64,000 bases of DNA from CAVSNH01 sp963729275 (GTDB taxonomy: Bacteria; Actinomycetota; Acidimicrobiia; Acidimicrobiales; RAAP-2), in the NCBI GenBank assembly GCA_963729275.1, contig CAVSNH010000007.1:1-64000 (forward strand). The letters are read 5' to 3'. Made by a program: the position numbers and the translations under genes. Below are positions 1-9,187 of this stretch, in pieces (the first letter of the stretch is position 1; each line of letters opens with the position of its first letter). The notes beneath the pieces are model-generated. The model saw only the letters and a program-made list of their open reading frames with translations, had not been told where the DNA came from and searched no databases.

Positions 1-64
1 CCCCCACGCCCTTGCGGGCACTAGCCCCTCAAGCTAGCGCGTCTGCCTATTCCGCCACTCCGAC
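1..64 (-). tRNA. tRNA-Leu (anticodon GAG), truncated by the window start
   Basis: Read on the minus strand from 64, the sequence gives a 7-base acceptor strand GTCGGAG, then TG and a D-arm GGCGGAATAGGCAGACGC typical of leucine tRNAs. The anticodon stem is CTAGC/GCTAG with loop TTGAGGG, so the anticodon is GAG (bases 28-30 on the plus strand). The long variable arm GTGCCCGCAAGGGCG follows. The T-arm and 3' acceptor lie beyond the left edge, so the gene is incomplete here. Confidence 0.93.
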
Positions 65-183
65 GGGCCGGCCGGCGATGACCGGAGAAGTGATGCTACC
101 GCGCCTACTCCCGCTACCGGCCATACGCAACCGCACCACTCACATCGCTGCCGACGCGGCTGAGAAACCCGGGAGTCGGTCGT

Positions 184-203
184 CCGGCGGGTCATCCCGC
201 CGG
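184..203 (-). terminator. Hairpin around the stop codon of the last gene of the gap-secG operon
   Basis: A perfect 8-bp stem, CCGGCGGG and CCCGCCGG, closes a 4-base loop TCAT. The TGA stop of the upstream binding-protein-like gene (192-194, minus) lies inside the loop. It sits at the end of a long co-directional gene run, which suits transcription termination. No T-tract follows, as is common in high-GC actinobacteria. Confidence 0.45.
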
Positions 204-1997
204 CAAGGTGGGTGGCGTTTGCCCAGGAACGCCGGGCTGTAGCAGGGCCCAGGTGGAGACGTTCCACAGGATGCCGTCCGCAGTGTCGTTGTAGACGACG
301 TTGGCGATGAGCGGGCCATCGGCCAGCAGTCCGGGTTCGCCGAACAGCGGAAGAGCCACCATCTGGTCCCAGAGCTGGTCATCGACCTGGGAATAGATGG
401 CACTACCGGTCACCGGGTTGAGCGCCTGGGTTGCTTGGACGAAGAGCTGGTCGACTTCGGGGTCGTCGAACCGGCTCCAGTCCTGGACGTCGCTCGGCGA
501 CATGAGATCGGGATCGTCCGAGAACCAGGTCGCCGTCTCGGTCTGGAAGGGGCTAGTCGTCCGGGTCACGAGCGCCATGTCGTAGGTGTTGGCGGCGGCT
601 GCAGCCCGTAGACCATTTGTCCCGGCCACGGATCCGACAACCACGGCGATCCCCTGGTTCCGCAGTTCGCTGGCGATCTCGGTCCCCACCAAGGGGGCCC
701 AGGGATCTCCGGTCTCGATGATCAGTCGGATGGTGAGTTGGTTGCCGTTCACGTCCACATAGCGACCACTTGCATCCTTGGAGAATCCGAGTGAGCGAAG
801 GAGATGGTCTGCGGTGGTCGGGTCGGGCTGGTCGTAGGCCCCGGCGGCCGAGGACGGGTTGTAGCCCGGCTGGGCCGGCACGGCCAGGTGGTCCTCGCTG
901 ATCTCCAGGCTCGGCTCGACGACGCCCACCGTCTTGTCCAGGATGGCTGACCGGTCGATCAGGTGGGCCACAGCCTCGCGGGCCGCCACTTGGTCCATCA
1001 CCGGTGACTTGGTGTTGAACTCGAGGTCGAGGAAGTTCAGGGCCGGGTTGACCTGCGAGTGGGTGTTGGGCATCGAGGAGACGGCAGCCAGGGTGCCGAG
1101 GTCGAAGCCGGTTGGGTCGACCACCGAGTGGTCCGAGGCCGCCAGGGACCCGACCCACGCACCCGTCGAGGTCGAGACGGTCACCGTGACCCGGTTGAGG
1201 ACCGAAGGTGTCCCCCACCATCGGGGGTTACGCACCAGCACGGCAGTGTTGCCCGACACCGCCTGGAGTCGCAGAGGTCCCGCCGACAGCACCGTGTTCG
1301 GGTTGAACGACTGGAAGCCCGTGTTCCACCCGACACGCTCGGCGATGTGTGCCGGCACCAGATGGTCGAACAGCGCCCGCCAGTCCGTAAACGGGTTAGT
1401 GAACCTGACGATGACCGTCCGGCCCTTGTCGGCCGAGTGGATCGAGGCGATGTCGCGATAGCCCAGTGTCGAAGCAACCTGGTCGGGCGTGCCGTCGACG
1501 TCGATGCCATCACCATTCTGGGACTGCCAGGCGTAGATGAAGTCCGCCGCCGTCACCGGCACGCCGTCGGACCACACGGCTTTGGGGTTGATCATGTACT
1601 GGATGGTCAACGGGCTCGTGGACGTCGTCTCCACGCTGAGCAGGAGGCTGCTGTTGAGCTGCGGGACGAGATTGGGGTCGATGATGTAGGCGCTCGGCAG
1701 CACCGCGTCGAGGAGGGTGGGGGTCGACGACGCTGCTCCCGATGGCGTGTTCGGGTTGAAGCCGTCCCAGACCTGGTCGAGCGTCACGGTCGTCGACCCC
1801 CCGACCAGCGGCACCAGGACAGACGTCTTGCGATCGGCGACCTGGGTGATCCGATGCGGAGCCAGGTGGTCGAGGATGGCTACGGCACCGATGATCACGA
1901 TGATGACCAATGGCAACGTCCACCGGGCGCGGTGCTGTTGCCAGAGCGAGGTGATCGTTGGACGACGCACGGCCCGCTCGGAGCCGGCATCCGTCAC
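192..1997 (-). CDS. Membrane-anchored family-5 (peptide-type) extracellular solute-binding protein, LpqW-like
   Basis: 601 residues, GTG start, overlapping the secG stop (GTGA). A short basic cytoplasmic stretch is followed by one hydrophobic segment at about residues 29-46 (WTLPLVIIVIIGAVAIL) and an outside domain with the SBP_bac_5 layout. The segment AVWSDGVPVTAADFIYAW resembles the 'WSDG.P(I/V)...DF..AW' block of the mycobacterial LpqW-type family. There is no lipobox cysteine, so it is probably held by an uncleaved signal anchor. No permease or ATPase gene is adjacent; it follows gap-pgk-tpiA-secG as the last gene. LpqW proteins are binding-protein folds recruited to mannolipid/lipoarabinomannan control, and this window also encodes an AftD-like and a PIG-V-like enzyme, but such a role here is inference. 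An ordinary peptide-binding protein is the alternative. Confidence 0.8.
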   Translation of the reverse strand: MTDAGSERAVRRPTITSLWQQHRARWTLPLVIIVIIGAVAILDHLAPHRITQVADRKTSVLVPLVGGSTTVTLDQVWDGFNPNTPSGAASSTPTLLDAVLPSAYIIDPNLVPQLNSSLLLSVETTSTSPLTIQYMINPKAVWSDGVPVTAADFIYAWQSQNGDGIDVDGTPDQVASTLGYRDIASIHSADKGRTVIVRFTNPFTDWRALFDHLVPAHIAERVGWNTGFQSFNPNTVLSAGPLRLQAVSGNTAVLVRNPRWWGTPSVLNRVTVTVSTSTGAWVGSLAASDHSVVDPTGFDLGTLAAVSSMPNTHSQVNPALNFLDLEFNTKSPVMDQVAAREAVAHLIDRSAILDKTVGVVEPSLEISEDHLAVPAQPGYNPSSAAGAYDQPDPTTADHLLRSLGFSKDASGRYVDVNGNQLTIRLIIETGDPWAPLVGTEIASELRNQGIAVVVGSVAGTNGLRAAAAANTYDMALVTRTTSPFQTETATWFSDDPDLMSPSDVQDWSRFDDPEVDQLFVQATQALNPVTGSAIYSQVDDQLWDQMVALPLFGEPGLLADGPLIANVVYNDTADGILWNVSTWALLQPGVPGQTPPTLPAG

Positions 1998-2224
1998 TGC
2001 AGGCGCATGATGAGGATCAGGTTCGTGAAGGCGAAGATCACCGCGACCGTCACGGTGATCCGGTCCAGGTTCTTCTCGACCACCGTGGAACCGGCCGCCG
2101 CCGAACCGACCGATCCCCCGAACATGTCCGAGAGCCCGCCACCCTTGCCGCTGTGCATGAGGATCAGGAAGATCAGCGCCAGCGACGCCAGGATCTGTAG
2201 GACAACGATGATGGCGGTCAGCAC
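1994..2224 (-). CDS. secG: Preprotein translocase subunit SecG
   Basis: 76 residues with two hydrophobic helices (about 3-22 and 52-73) joined by the glycine-rich loop HSGKGGGLSDMFGG, which is the SecG signature. It is the small accessory subunit of the SecYEG channel in the cytoplasmic membrane. GTG start with AGGAGG five bases upstream. It lies 42 bp downstream of tpiA, and its stop overlaps the start of the following binding-protein gene. The order gap-pgk-tpiA-secG is widespread in Gram-positive bacteria. Confidence 0.95.
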   Translation of the reverse strand: MLTAIIVVLQILASLALIFLILMHSGKGGGLSDMFGGSVGSAAAGSTVVEKNLDRITVTVAVIFAFTNLILIMRLQ

Positions 2225-2266
2225 GGGTTCCTCCTGTTGCCTCTGGCCAGCGATGACGCTACCAAA

Positions 2267-3064
2267 TCACCGCACCGCCTCGGCCGCGGCCCGGATGATG
2301 TCGACGAAGGTGGCCGCATCCAGACTGGCTCCCCCTACCAGCGCACCGTCGACATCGGGGCACCGAAGCAATTCGGCGGTGTTGTCCGGGTTGACCGAGC
2401 CCCCATATTGGATACGGACCCCGCCCGCCGCCTCGGCACCGAACCGGTCGCCGACGAGCTCACGGATCCAGGCGCAGGCCTCCTGTGCGTCTTCAGCACT
2501 CGCCGCCCGCCCCGTCCCGATGGCCCAGACTGGCTCGTAGGCAATGACCGAACGAGCCACCACCTCGGCGGACACTGACCCCAATCCGGCGTCGGTCTGG
2601 GTAGTCAATCGGTCCTTGGTCGCGCCTGCGTCCCGCTCCTCCTCGGTCTCCCCCACGCAACAGATGGGGGTCATCCCGTTGCGGACCACAGCCGCGACTT
2701 TCGCCGCCACCATCTGGTCGTCCTCTCCGAAGATGCGCCGACGCTCCGAGTGCCCGACGATCACATAGTCAACGCGCAGCTTGGCCAGCATCACGGGACT
2801 CACCTCTCCCGTAAAGGCGCCGGCGTCCTCGCTGGCGCAATTCTGGGCGCCCAGCGCGACCCGCACGTCCTCCTTCTCCACCACCGTTTGCACCGAGCGC
2901 AGGTCGGTGAACGGAGGATGGATGGACACGTCGACGTGGAGGACGTCGGCCGGTTGCAACCGCAGGTTCAAGTCCTGCACGGTATGGATGGCTTCGAGAT
3001 GGTCGAGGTGCATCTTCCAGTTGCCGCTCACCAACGGACGGCGCCTGGTGCTCGGACCACTCAC
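2267..3064 (-). CDS. tpiA: Triosephosphate isomerase
   Basis: 265 residues, slightly longer than the usual 250 because of a short basic N-terminus. It interconverts dihydroxyacetone phosphate and glyceraldehyde 3-phosphate. Visible active-site elements are NWKM (Lys17), VGHSERR (His105), AYEPVWAIGTG (Glu177) and the phosphate-binding YGGSVNPDN loop. The GTG start overlaps the pgk stop (GTGA), implying translational coupling in a gap-pgk-tpiA-secG operon. Confidence 0.96.
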   Translation of the reverse strand: MSGPSTRRRPLVSGNWKMHLDHLEAIHTVQDLNLRLQPADVLHVDVSIHPPFTDLRSVQTVVEKEDVRVALGAQNCASEDAGAFTGEVSPVMLAKLRVDYVIVGHSERRRIFGEDDQMVAAKVAAVVRNGMTPICCVGETEEERDAGATKDRLTTQTDAGLGSVSAEVVARSVIAYEPVWAIGTGRAASAEDAQEACAWIRELVGDRFGAEAAGGVRIQYGGSVNPDNTAELLRCPDVDGALVGGASLDAATFVDIIRAAAEAVR

Positions 3065-4287
3065 CGGTCACTCTCCGGCTGCATCTGGGCCCCACCCATC
3101 CCGACCCCTTTACTTCTCGGGGCATTCGGTGCCGAACGCAGCGCCGAGAGGCCGGGCAGGTCTCCGTACTCGAGCAGCTCGAGCGCCGCCCCTCCGCCGG
3201 TCGAAACAAAGTCCACGCGGTGACGAAGGCCCAGCTGGTCGATGGCGGCCACGCTGTCGCCTCCTCCCACCACGGTGAAGCCAGGGCAACCGGCCACCGC
3301 CTCGGCCATCCCCGCCGTGCCCGACGCGAAGCGCTCGTCTTCGAACACACCCATCGGACCGTTCCACATCACTGTGGCCGCCCCGCCGATGACCGATCGG
3401 TAGTCGGTGACGGTCTCCGGGCCGATGTCGAGGCCCCGCCAGCCGTCGGGGATGTCGGTGCCCACCCTTCGGACCTGGCCGGCTCCCTCGCCCACCCCCG
3501 GCCCGAAGGGATCCGAAGCCGGCAGGGCCAGGAAGTCGACGGGCAACCGGATGTCTTTCCCGCTTCGGAGCAGTGCCCGGCACTCGTCGATGCGGTCGGG
3601 ATCCACCAGCGAGTCCCCGACCGAATGTCCGGCGGCGGCCAGGAAGGTGAAGGCCATGCCCCCGCCGACCACCAGGGTGTCGATGTGGTCGACGAGTGCG
3701 GTCATGACACCGAGCTTGTCGGACAGCTTGGCCCCCCCGACCACCGCCACGAACGGGCGCTCCGGTCGTCCGAGCAGCCCTCCCAGTACTTCGACCTCGC
3801 GCTGGAGAAGGAGCCCGGCCGCGCTGGGCAGGCACGAGGGAGGGCCGACGACCGAGGCGTGCGGGCGGTGCGATGCTCCGAAGGCATCGTTCACGTAGGC
3901 GTCGTGCCCGTTGATCAGCTTCTCGACGAAGACGGGGTCGTCCGCCTCCTCGCCTGGGTCGAACCGCAGGTTCTCGAGCAGCTCGACCCGCGGGGCCAAC
4001 CGGGCCAGCACGTCACGGACTGGTGTGATCTCCAAGCGCGGGTCCGGATGGCCGTCGGGACGCCCGAGGTGGGTACAGGCGGTGACCGTGGCCCCTCGGG
4101 CCAGGAGATAGTCGAAGGTGGGAATGGCCGCCTTGATCCGGAAGTCGTCGCTGACCGTGCACCGTCCCGCCCCGCCGTCGGGGACAACGGCCAGGGGGAC
4201 GTTGAAGTCGACCCGGACGAGGACCCTGGACCCGGCGATGTCGCCGAGATCAGGAAGTAGGGGCAGGCCGGCCAGGAGCGGGCTCAT
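3061..4287 (-). CDS. pgk: Phosphoglycerate kinase
   Basis: About 408 residues from the ATG at 4287. An upstream GTG at 4356 would overlap gap by 17 bases and add 23 unrelated residues, so the internal start is preferred. It transfers phosphate between 1,3-bisphosphoglycerate and ADP. Motifs include RVDFNVPL near the N-terminus, HLGRPDG, VGGAKLSDK, the hinge WNGPMGVFE and a nucleotide loop GGGDSVAA (usually GGGDTAAA). It sits 52 bp downstream of gap and overlaps tpiA. Confidence 0.95.
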   Translation of the reverse strand: MSPLLAGLPLLPDLGDIAGSRVLVRVDFNVPLAVVPDGGAGRCTVSDDFRIKAAIPTFDYLLARGATVTACTHLGRPDGHPDPRLEITPVRDVLARLAPRVELLENLRFDPGEEADDPVFVEKLINGHDAYVNDAFGASHRPHASVVGPPSCLPSAAGLLLQREVEVLGGLLGRPERPFVAVVGGAKLSDKLGVMTALVDHIDTLVVGGGMAFTFLAAAGHSVGDSLVDPDRIDECRALLRSGKDIRLPVDFLALPASDPFGPGVGEGAGQVRRVGTDIPDGWRGLDIGPETVTDYRSVIGGAATVMWNGPMGVFEDERFASGTAGMAEAVAGCPGFTVVGGGDSVAAIDQLGLRHRVDFVSTGGGAALELLEYGDLPGLSALRSAPNAPRSKGVGMGGAQMQPESDR

Positions 4288-4339
4288 CCGCTGTTCGCCG
4301 CCCCCTTGGTCGTGCCTGTCGGTCCCCACATCCGGCCGT

Positions 4340-5365
4340 TCAGGAGGCGCTGCCACCCACCACCCGGGCCAAGTCGACCAGTCGGTTGGCGTAGCCCCAC
4401 TCGTTGTCGTACCAACCGGCCACCTTGACCAGCGTGATGCCGGATCGTGAGGGCATGACCATGGTCAGCAGCGAGTCGAAGGTGCACGAGGCCGGGCGAC
4501 CGATGATGTCGGACGAGACGATGGGCTCCTCCGTGTAGTCGAGCACGGCCGACAAGGGCCCGACCGCGGCGGCCGCCGCGAAAGCGGCATTGACCTCGTC
4601 GACGGTCACGGGCCCGGCGATGACGGCGGTGAAGTCGGTGAACGAGCCGTTGGCGACGGGCACGCGTAGGGCGGCGCCGTCGAGTCGCCCCTGCATGGCC
4701 TGGAGTACGAGCCCCGTGGCCCGGGCCGCCCCGGTCGAGGCGGGGACGATATTGATCGAGGCGGCGCGAGCTCGCCGCAGGTCGCGATGGGGCAGGTCGA
4801 GCAGGTTCTGGTCGTTGGTGAAGGCGTGCACGGTGGTCATGAGCCCGCTCTCCACCCCGAAGGCGTCGTCGAGGACTTTGACCATGGGCACGAAGCAGTT
4901 GGTCGTGCACGAGGCGTTGGACACCACGAAGTGAGTCCGCGGGTCGAACGTGTCGTCGTTGACCCCGATGACGAAGGTGGCGTCGGCATCGGCTGACGGG
5001 GCGGAGATGATCACCCGCTTGGCTCCGGCGTCGAGGTGAGCCGCCGCCTTGGCCCGGGCCGTGAAGAGGCCGGTTGACTCGATGACCACGTCCACGCCCA
5101 GCTCGTCCCACGGCAGGGCCTTCGGCTCCCGCTCGGCGAGCACGATCACACGGTGCCCGTCGATCTCGAAGGCGGAATCCGACACCTTGATCTCTGCCTC
5201 GAGGGTCCCGTGGGTCGAGTCGTAACGGAGCAGGTGAGCGAGGGTCTCGGCCGACGTGAGGTCGTTGACGGCCACGATGTCGAGGTCGGCACCGGCCTGG
5301 CGGGCGGCCCGCAGGAAGTGCCGACCGATCCGCCCGAACCCGTTGATCCCCACCCTCACGGTCAT
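4340..5365 (-). CDS. gap: Glyceraldehyde-3-phosphate dehydrogenase, type I
   Basis: 341 residues from the ATG at 5365, where the canonical MTVRVGINGFGRIGR begins. The frame stays open about 320 bases further upstream but with no family similarity. The Rossmann motif is GINGFGRIG, the catalytic cysteine is Cys153 in ASCTTNC, and His180 is in TTVHAFTNDQ. It oxidises glyceraldehyde 3-phosphate to 1,3-bisphosphoglycerate. The residues after the second strand (AVNDL) fit an NAD-preferring enzyme. It lies 121 bp downstream of glmR, where whiA would normally be found. Confidence 0.95.
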   Translation of the reverse strand: MTVRVGINGFGRIGRHFLRAARQAGADLDIVAVNDLTSAETLAHLLRYDSTHGTLEAEIKVSDSAFEIDGHRVIVLAEREPKALPWDELGVDVVIESTGLFTARAKAAAHLDAGAKRVIISAPSADADATFVIGVNDDTFDPRTHFVVSNASCTTNCFVPMVKVLDDAFGVESGLMTTVHAFTNDQNLLDLPHRDLRRARAASINIVPASTGAARATGLVLQAMQGRLDGAALRVPVANGSFTDFTAVIAGPVTVDEVNAAFAAAAAVGPLSAVLDYTEEPIVSSDIIGRPASCTFDSLLTMVMPSRSGITLVKVAGWYDNEWGYANRLVDLARVVGGSAS

Positions 5366-5486
5366 GCTCAGCGCCTTACCCTTCTCGCCCCGTGCCATAC
5401 CGATCCGAGCTGATCGGCCGACCCGACACCAGTCCCCTACCGGCCTGCAAGCCGATATCCACGCTACGGCAATTCCGGTGTCGGGG

Positions 5487-6356
5487 TCAGCAACCGGCCA
5501 GACCAGCGAGGACCCCGGCCAGGCGGCCGGAGTCGTGGGCCAGCCCATTTGGCCTGGCCAGGGGCACGTCGACCGCCGGCACGGACATCGCGCCGAGGGC
5601 CATGGCCGTGGTGTCGCACACGACCGTGTCGACTCGCACGCCGTGGGCCAGGAGGGCCTCGAGGTGGCGGCCCACGTCGAAACCACCCGTCTCGGGCACC
5701 TGGGGCCGCAGGTTGCAGACGTACACGCTCGAGGCCGGCGATTCGGCGATGCCGTGGCGCACGGCGGGCACGGCCAGCGCCGCCAGCACGCTGGTGAAGA
5801 GGGAGCCGGGGCCGAGCACGATCTGGTCGGCGCCGGCCAAGGCGGCCACCACCTCGGTGGGTGCCTCGGGGTCGGAGGGCACGAGCGACACGCTGCGGAT
5901 CCGGTCGGTGCCCATGACCGCCACCTGACCGGCGACGGGTCCGCCGTCCGCCTCGGCCTTGAGCATGACCGGCTCGACGGTGGCCGGCAGCACCCGGCCG
6001 CGGGCGCCCAGCAGACGGCAGGCCTCGTCCAGGGCGCCGATGGGCTCGCCGCCGTCCATCAATCCGGCGAGCAGCAGGTTTCCGAGCGAGTGTCCGGCCA
6101 GCTCGTCCTCGGCGAAGCGGTACTCGAAGGCGTCGGCCAGCCGGGAGTGTGGCTCGGCCAGCGCCACCAGGCACTTGCGGAGGTCGCCGGGGGGAATGAT
6201 GCCGAGCAGCTCCCGCAGGCGACCGGACGAGCCGCCGTCGTCGGCCACCGACACCACTGCCGTCACGTGGTCCGTGTAGTGGCGGATGGCCCGCAGGGTG
6301 GCGGCCAGACCATGTCCACCGCCAACCGCCACCACCCTCGGGGTCTCACTCGGCAC
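5487..6356 (-). CDS. glmR: Gluconeogenesis factor GlmR/YvcK-type protein (CofD-like fold)
   Basis: 289 residues, GTG start with GGAGAT seven bases upstream. It begins PRVVAVGGGHGLAATLRAI and continues with SVADDGGSSGRLR, IIPPGDLRKC and GHSLGNLLLAGL, all diagnostic of the YvcK family; ADQIVLGPGSLFTSV is also present. In Bacillus and mycobacteria these proteins bind UDP-GlcNAc and tune peptidoglycan precursor supply and growth on gluconeogenic carbon. It lies 39 bp after rapZ, in the usual uvrC-rapZ-glmR order. The next family member, whiA, is missing. Confidence 0.92.
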   Translation of the reverse strand: MPSETPRVVAVGGGHGLAATLRAIRHYTDHVTAVVSVADDGGSSGRLRELLGIIPPGDLRKCLVALAEPHSRLADAFEYRFAEDELAGHSLGNLLLAGLMDGGEPIGALDEACRLLGARGRVLPATVEPVMLKAEADGGPVAGQVAVMGTDRIRSVSLVPSDPEAPTEVVAALAGADQIVLGPGSLFTSVLAALAVPAVRHGIAESPASSVYVCNLRPQVPETGGFDVGRHLEALLAHGVRVDTVVCDTTAMALGAMSVPAVDVPLARPNGLAHDSGRLAGVLAGLAGC

Positions 6357-6395
6357 GGGTGATATCTCCGTGTTGGCCGCCTCGGGGACGGGCCG

Positions 6396-7247
6396 TCACC
6401 GGTCGACGTCCCGATGGAACAAGGTGGCCGGGAGGCCGTGTGCCTCCAGTCGTCGGCACAACTCCTCGGCCAAGACCACCGAGCGATGACGGCCGCCCGT
6501 GCATCCCATGGCCACGGTCAGGTACGACTTACCTTCCCGCATATAGGCCGGCACCAGCATGGCCAGCAGGTCCTCGAGCTTGTCGAGGAACGAGGTCGTC
6601 TCCGGGCGTTCGAGGACGTAGCTCCGCACCTCCGGGTCCAAGCCGCTGCGATGGCGCAGGGACTCGTCCCAGTACGGGTTGGGCAGGAACCGGCAATCGA
6701 ACAGCAGGTCGACGTCGAGGGGGACCCCGTGCTTGAACCCGAAGGAGAGGAGGGAGGTCTGCATGGTGCTCCCCTCCTCCTCCCCGCCGAAGACCTCGAT
6801 GAGGCGACGGCGCAGCTGATTGACGTTGAGCTCGCCCGTGTCGATGACGAGGTCGGCACGGTCGCGTAGTCCGGCCAGCAGCTGACGTTCCTCGGCCACC
6901 GAGTCGGTCACCGCCCTCGCCGCCTGGGGGTGACGCCGGCGTGTGCCCTCGAACCGCTTGATGAGCACGTCGTCGGCGGCATCGAGGAAGACGATGCGGA
7001 CTCGGTTGCGTCCCACCACCAGGGCGTCCACGGCCGGGAGGACGTCGTCCAGGTCGCCGCCGGCCCGGCCCACCACGAAGGCCACCCGTTCCATCTCCGA
7101 ACCGGTGCTGTCGACGAGCTCCGACACCTTGGCGATGAGGGCGGACGGCATGTTGTCGATCACGAACCACCCGAGGTCCTCGAGGGTGGCAGCGGCCGTT
7201 GAGCGGCCGGCCCCCGACATCCCGGTGACCACCAGGTACTCGCTCAC
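6396..7247 (-). CDS. rapZ: RNase adapter RapZ-type nucleotide-binding protein
   Basis: 283 residues from the GTG at 7247, which overlaps the uvrC stop (GTGA) and has GGAGGGAGG just upstream. The N-terminal P-loop is GMSGAGRSTA (Arg in place of the usual Lys, as in actinobacterial homologues). The C-terminal domain carries FSFGFKHGVP-like (here LSFGFKHGVPLDVD), RFLPNPYW and IGCTGGRHRSV-like (here MGCTGGRHRSVVLAE) motifs. In E. coli RapZ steers RNase E to sRNAs controlling glucosamine-6-phosphate synthase; in actinobacteria the role is less clear. Clustering with glmR suggests amino-sugar or cell-wall homeostasis. Confidence 0.93.
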   Translation of the reverse strand: MSEYLVVTGMSGAGRSTAAATLEDLGWFVIDNMPSALIAKVSELVDSTGSEMERVAFVVGRAGGDLDDVLPAVDALVVGRNRVRIVFLDAADDVLIKRFEGTRRRHPQAARAVTDSVAEERQLLAGLRDRADLVIDTGELNVNQLRRRLIEVFGGEEEGSTMQTSLLSFGFKHGVPLDVDLLFDCRFLPNPYWDESLRHRSGLDPEVRSYVLERPETTSFLDKLEDLLAMLVPAYMREGKSYLTVAMGCTGGRHRSVVLAEELCRRLEAHGLPATLFHRDVDR

Positions 7248-9187
7248 TCGCCTCCCTCCGGGCTGGCCATCGACGCTGCGCCCCGGGCCGTGCCGCTCGA
7301 GGCCGGCATCGGGGTGTGGAGCCGCTCGAAGACCGCTGCCCCCACGCTGGCCGGCAACCACGATACGCCGAGCAGCTCCTCACGAGTCGTGTTCCGGAGG
7401 CCGGCGAGCCCTCCGAATTGCTCCACCAGACGAGCTCGCCGTTTGGGCCCGAGGCCGGGAACGCCGTCCAGTGCGCCCAGCGTCATGCGCCGCCCTCGAA
7501 GGGTGCGGTGATAGGAGACGGCGAAGCGGTGGGCTTCGTCGCGCAGCTGCTGGAGGAGGTAGAGGGCCTCCGATTGCCGCGGGAGACGCAGCGGGTCGCC
7601 GTGACCGGGTCGGTAGACCTCCTCGAAGCTCTTGGCCAGGGCGGCCACGGGGATGCGGTCGGACAGGCCGAGCCGCTCCAGCACCCGGATGCCGACGTTG
7701 AGCTGTCCGGCGCCGCCGTCGAGGAGGAGGAGCTGGGGCGGGTAGGCGAAGCGGCGGGGCGGCGGTGGCCCGTTCGTCGCCGCCGTCACGGCCTCGTCCG
7801 CCGACTCCTCGGTGACGAGCGCGGTCAGGCGGCGGGTGAGCACCTCCTCCATGGCCGCGTAGTCGTCGTTGCCGGGCACGCTCGTCACTCGGAAGTGCCG
7901 GTAGTCGCTCTTCTTGGCCAGCCCGTCCTCGAAGACGACCATCGAGCCCACGTAGTCGGAACCCTGCAGGTGGCTCATGTCGTAGCACTCGATCCGCAAC
8001 GGGGCCTCGGGTAGATCGAGCTCCCGTTGCAGGGCTTGCAGCGCCCTCGCCCGGCTGTTGTGGTCCGACATGCGCTGGAGGCGATGGCGCACGAAGGCCT
8101 CGTGGGCGTTCTGCTCGACCGTCTGGAGGAGGGCGCGCTTGCGGCCCCGGGCAGGGACCCGCACCAAGACCGGCGAGCCGCGCCGCTCGGCCAGGTAGTC
8201 GACCACGGCGTCCTCATCGGCCGGCAAGACCGGCACCAGCACCTGGCGTGGCACCCCGGCTGGCGCATCGGCGTAGACGTCGACCAGGATCCGGGCCATC
8301 AGCTCGGCCGGCGTCAGGTCCTCGGCCTTGTCCACGAACAGTCCCTGGCGTCCGATCACCTTGCCCGAGCGCACGTGGAACACCTGGACGGCGGCCTCGA
8401 GCTCGTCACCGGCCAGTGCCACCGCGTCGAGATCCTCGGCGTTGGACAGATCCATCTGGCGCACGGCGTCGGCGGCCCGCACGGCCTCCAGCCGGTCCCG
8501 GAGCAGCGAGGCACGCTCGAATTCGAGCGCGCCCGACGCCTCTCGCATCTCCGCCTGCAGCTCCCGCTCCAGATGGCCGGAGTTTCCGGACAGGAAGTCG
8601 ATGAGGTTGTCGACCAAGCGGTCGTACTCGGGGTGGTCGATCAGACCCACGCACGGTCCCGCGCAGCGCTCGATGTGGTAGAGCAGGCAGGGCCGGCCCA
8701 GACGGACGTGGCGACGGAACTTGTTGTCCGAGCACGTCCGCACGGGAAAGGACCGGAGCAGCAGGTCGAGCGTATGGCGAATGGCCCCCACGTTGGGATA
8801 AGGGCCGAAGTAGCGCACGCCTTTGCGCTTACGCCCCCGCACCACGGCCGGGCGCGGCCACTCGTCGGACATGGTGACGGCCAACCAGGGGTAGCTCTTG
8901 TCGTCCTTGAGGCGCACGTTGTAGCGCGGCTGGTGCTGCTGGATGAGGTTGTGCTCGAGGAGGAGCGCCTCCGACTCCCGATCGACGACCACCCATTCGA
9001 CGTGATCGGCCTGCTCGACCATCTGAGCGGTGCGTACGGGCAGAGCGGCGGGGTCCTGGAAATAGGAGTTGAGCCGGGACCGGAGCGATTTGGCCTTACC
9101 CACGTATAGCACCCGGCCATGACGGTCGACGAACTGGTAGGAACCGGGCGCGTCGGGCACGGAGCCGGACGGTGGACGGGTGACCAT
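7244..9187 (-). CDS. uvrC: Excinuclease ABC subunit C
   Basis: About 647 residues from the ATG at 9187. The N-terminal GIY-YIG nuclease domain (GSYQFVDRHGRVLYVGKAKSLRSRL region) makes the 3' incision. A UVR UvrB-binding motif lies near residues 200-235. The RNase-H-like 5' nuclease domain is marked by ECYDMSHLQGSDYVGSMVVF and LLLDGGAGQLN, and a C-terminal helix-hairpin-helix pair by LDGVPGLGPKRRARLVEQFG. It acts with UvrA and UvrB, both encoded 3-8 kb away. It is divergent from the MFS gene. Confidence 0.95.
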   Translation of the reverse strand: MVTRPPSGSVPDAPGSYQFVDRHGRVLYVGKAKSLRSRLNSYFQDPAALPVRTAQMVEQADHVEWVVVDRESEALLLEHNLIQQHQPRYNVRLKDDKSYPWLAVTMSDEWPRPAVVRGRKRKGVRYFGPYPNVGAIRHTLDLLLRSFPVRTCSDNKFRRHVRLGRPCLLYHIERCAGPCVGLIDHPEYDRLVDNLIDFLSGNSGHLERELQAEMREASGALEFERASLLRDRLEAVRAADAVRQMDLSNAEDLDAVALAGDELEAAVQVFHVRSGKVIGRQGLFVDKAEDLTPAELMARILVDVYADAPAGVPRQVLVPVLPADEDAVVDYLAERRGSPVLVRVPARGRKRALLQTVEQNAHEAFVRHRLQRMSDHNSRARALQALQRELDLPEAPLRIECYDMSHLQGSDYVGSMVVFEDGLAKKSDYRHFRVTSVPGNDDYAAMEEVLTRRLTALVTEESADEAVTAATNGPPPPRRFAYPPQLLLLDGGAGQLNVGIRVLERLGLSDRIPVAALAKSFEEVYRPGHGDPLRLPRQSEALYLLQQLRDEAHRFAVSYHRTLRGRRMTLGALDGVPGLGPKRRARLVEQFGGLAGLRNTTREELLGVSWLPASVGAAVFERLHTPMPASSGTARGAASMASPEGGE

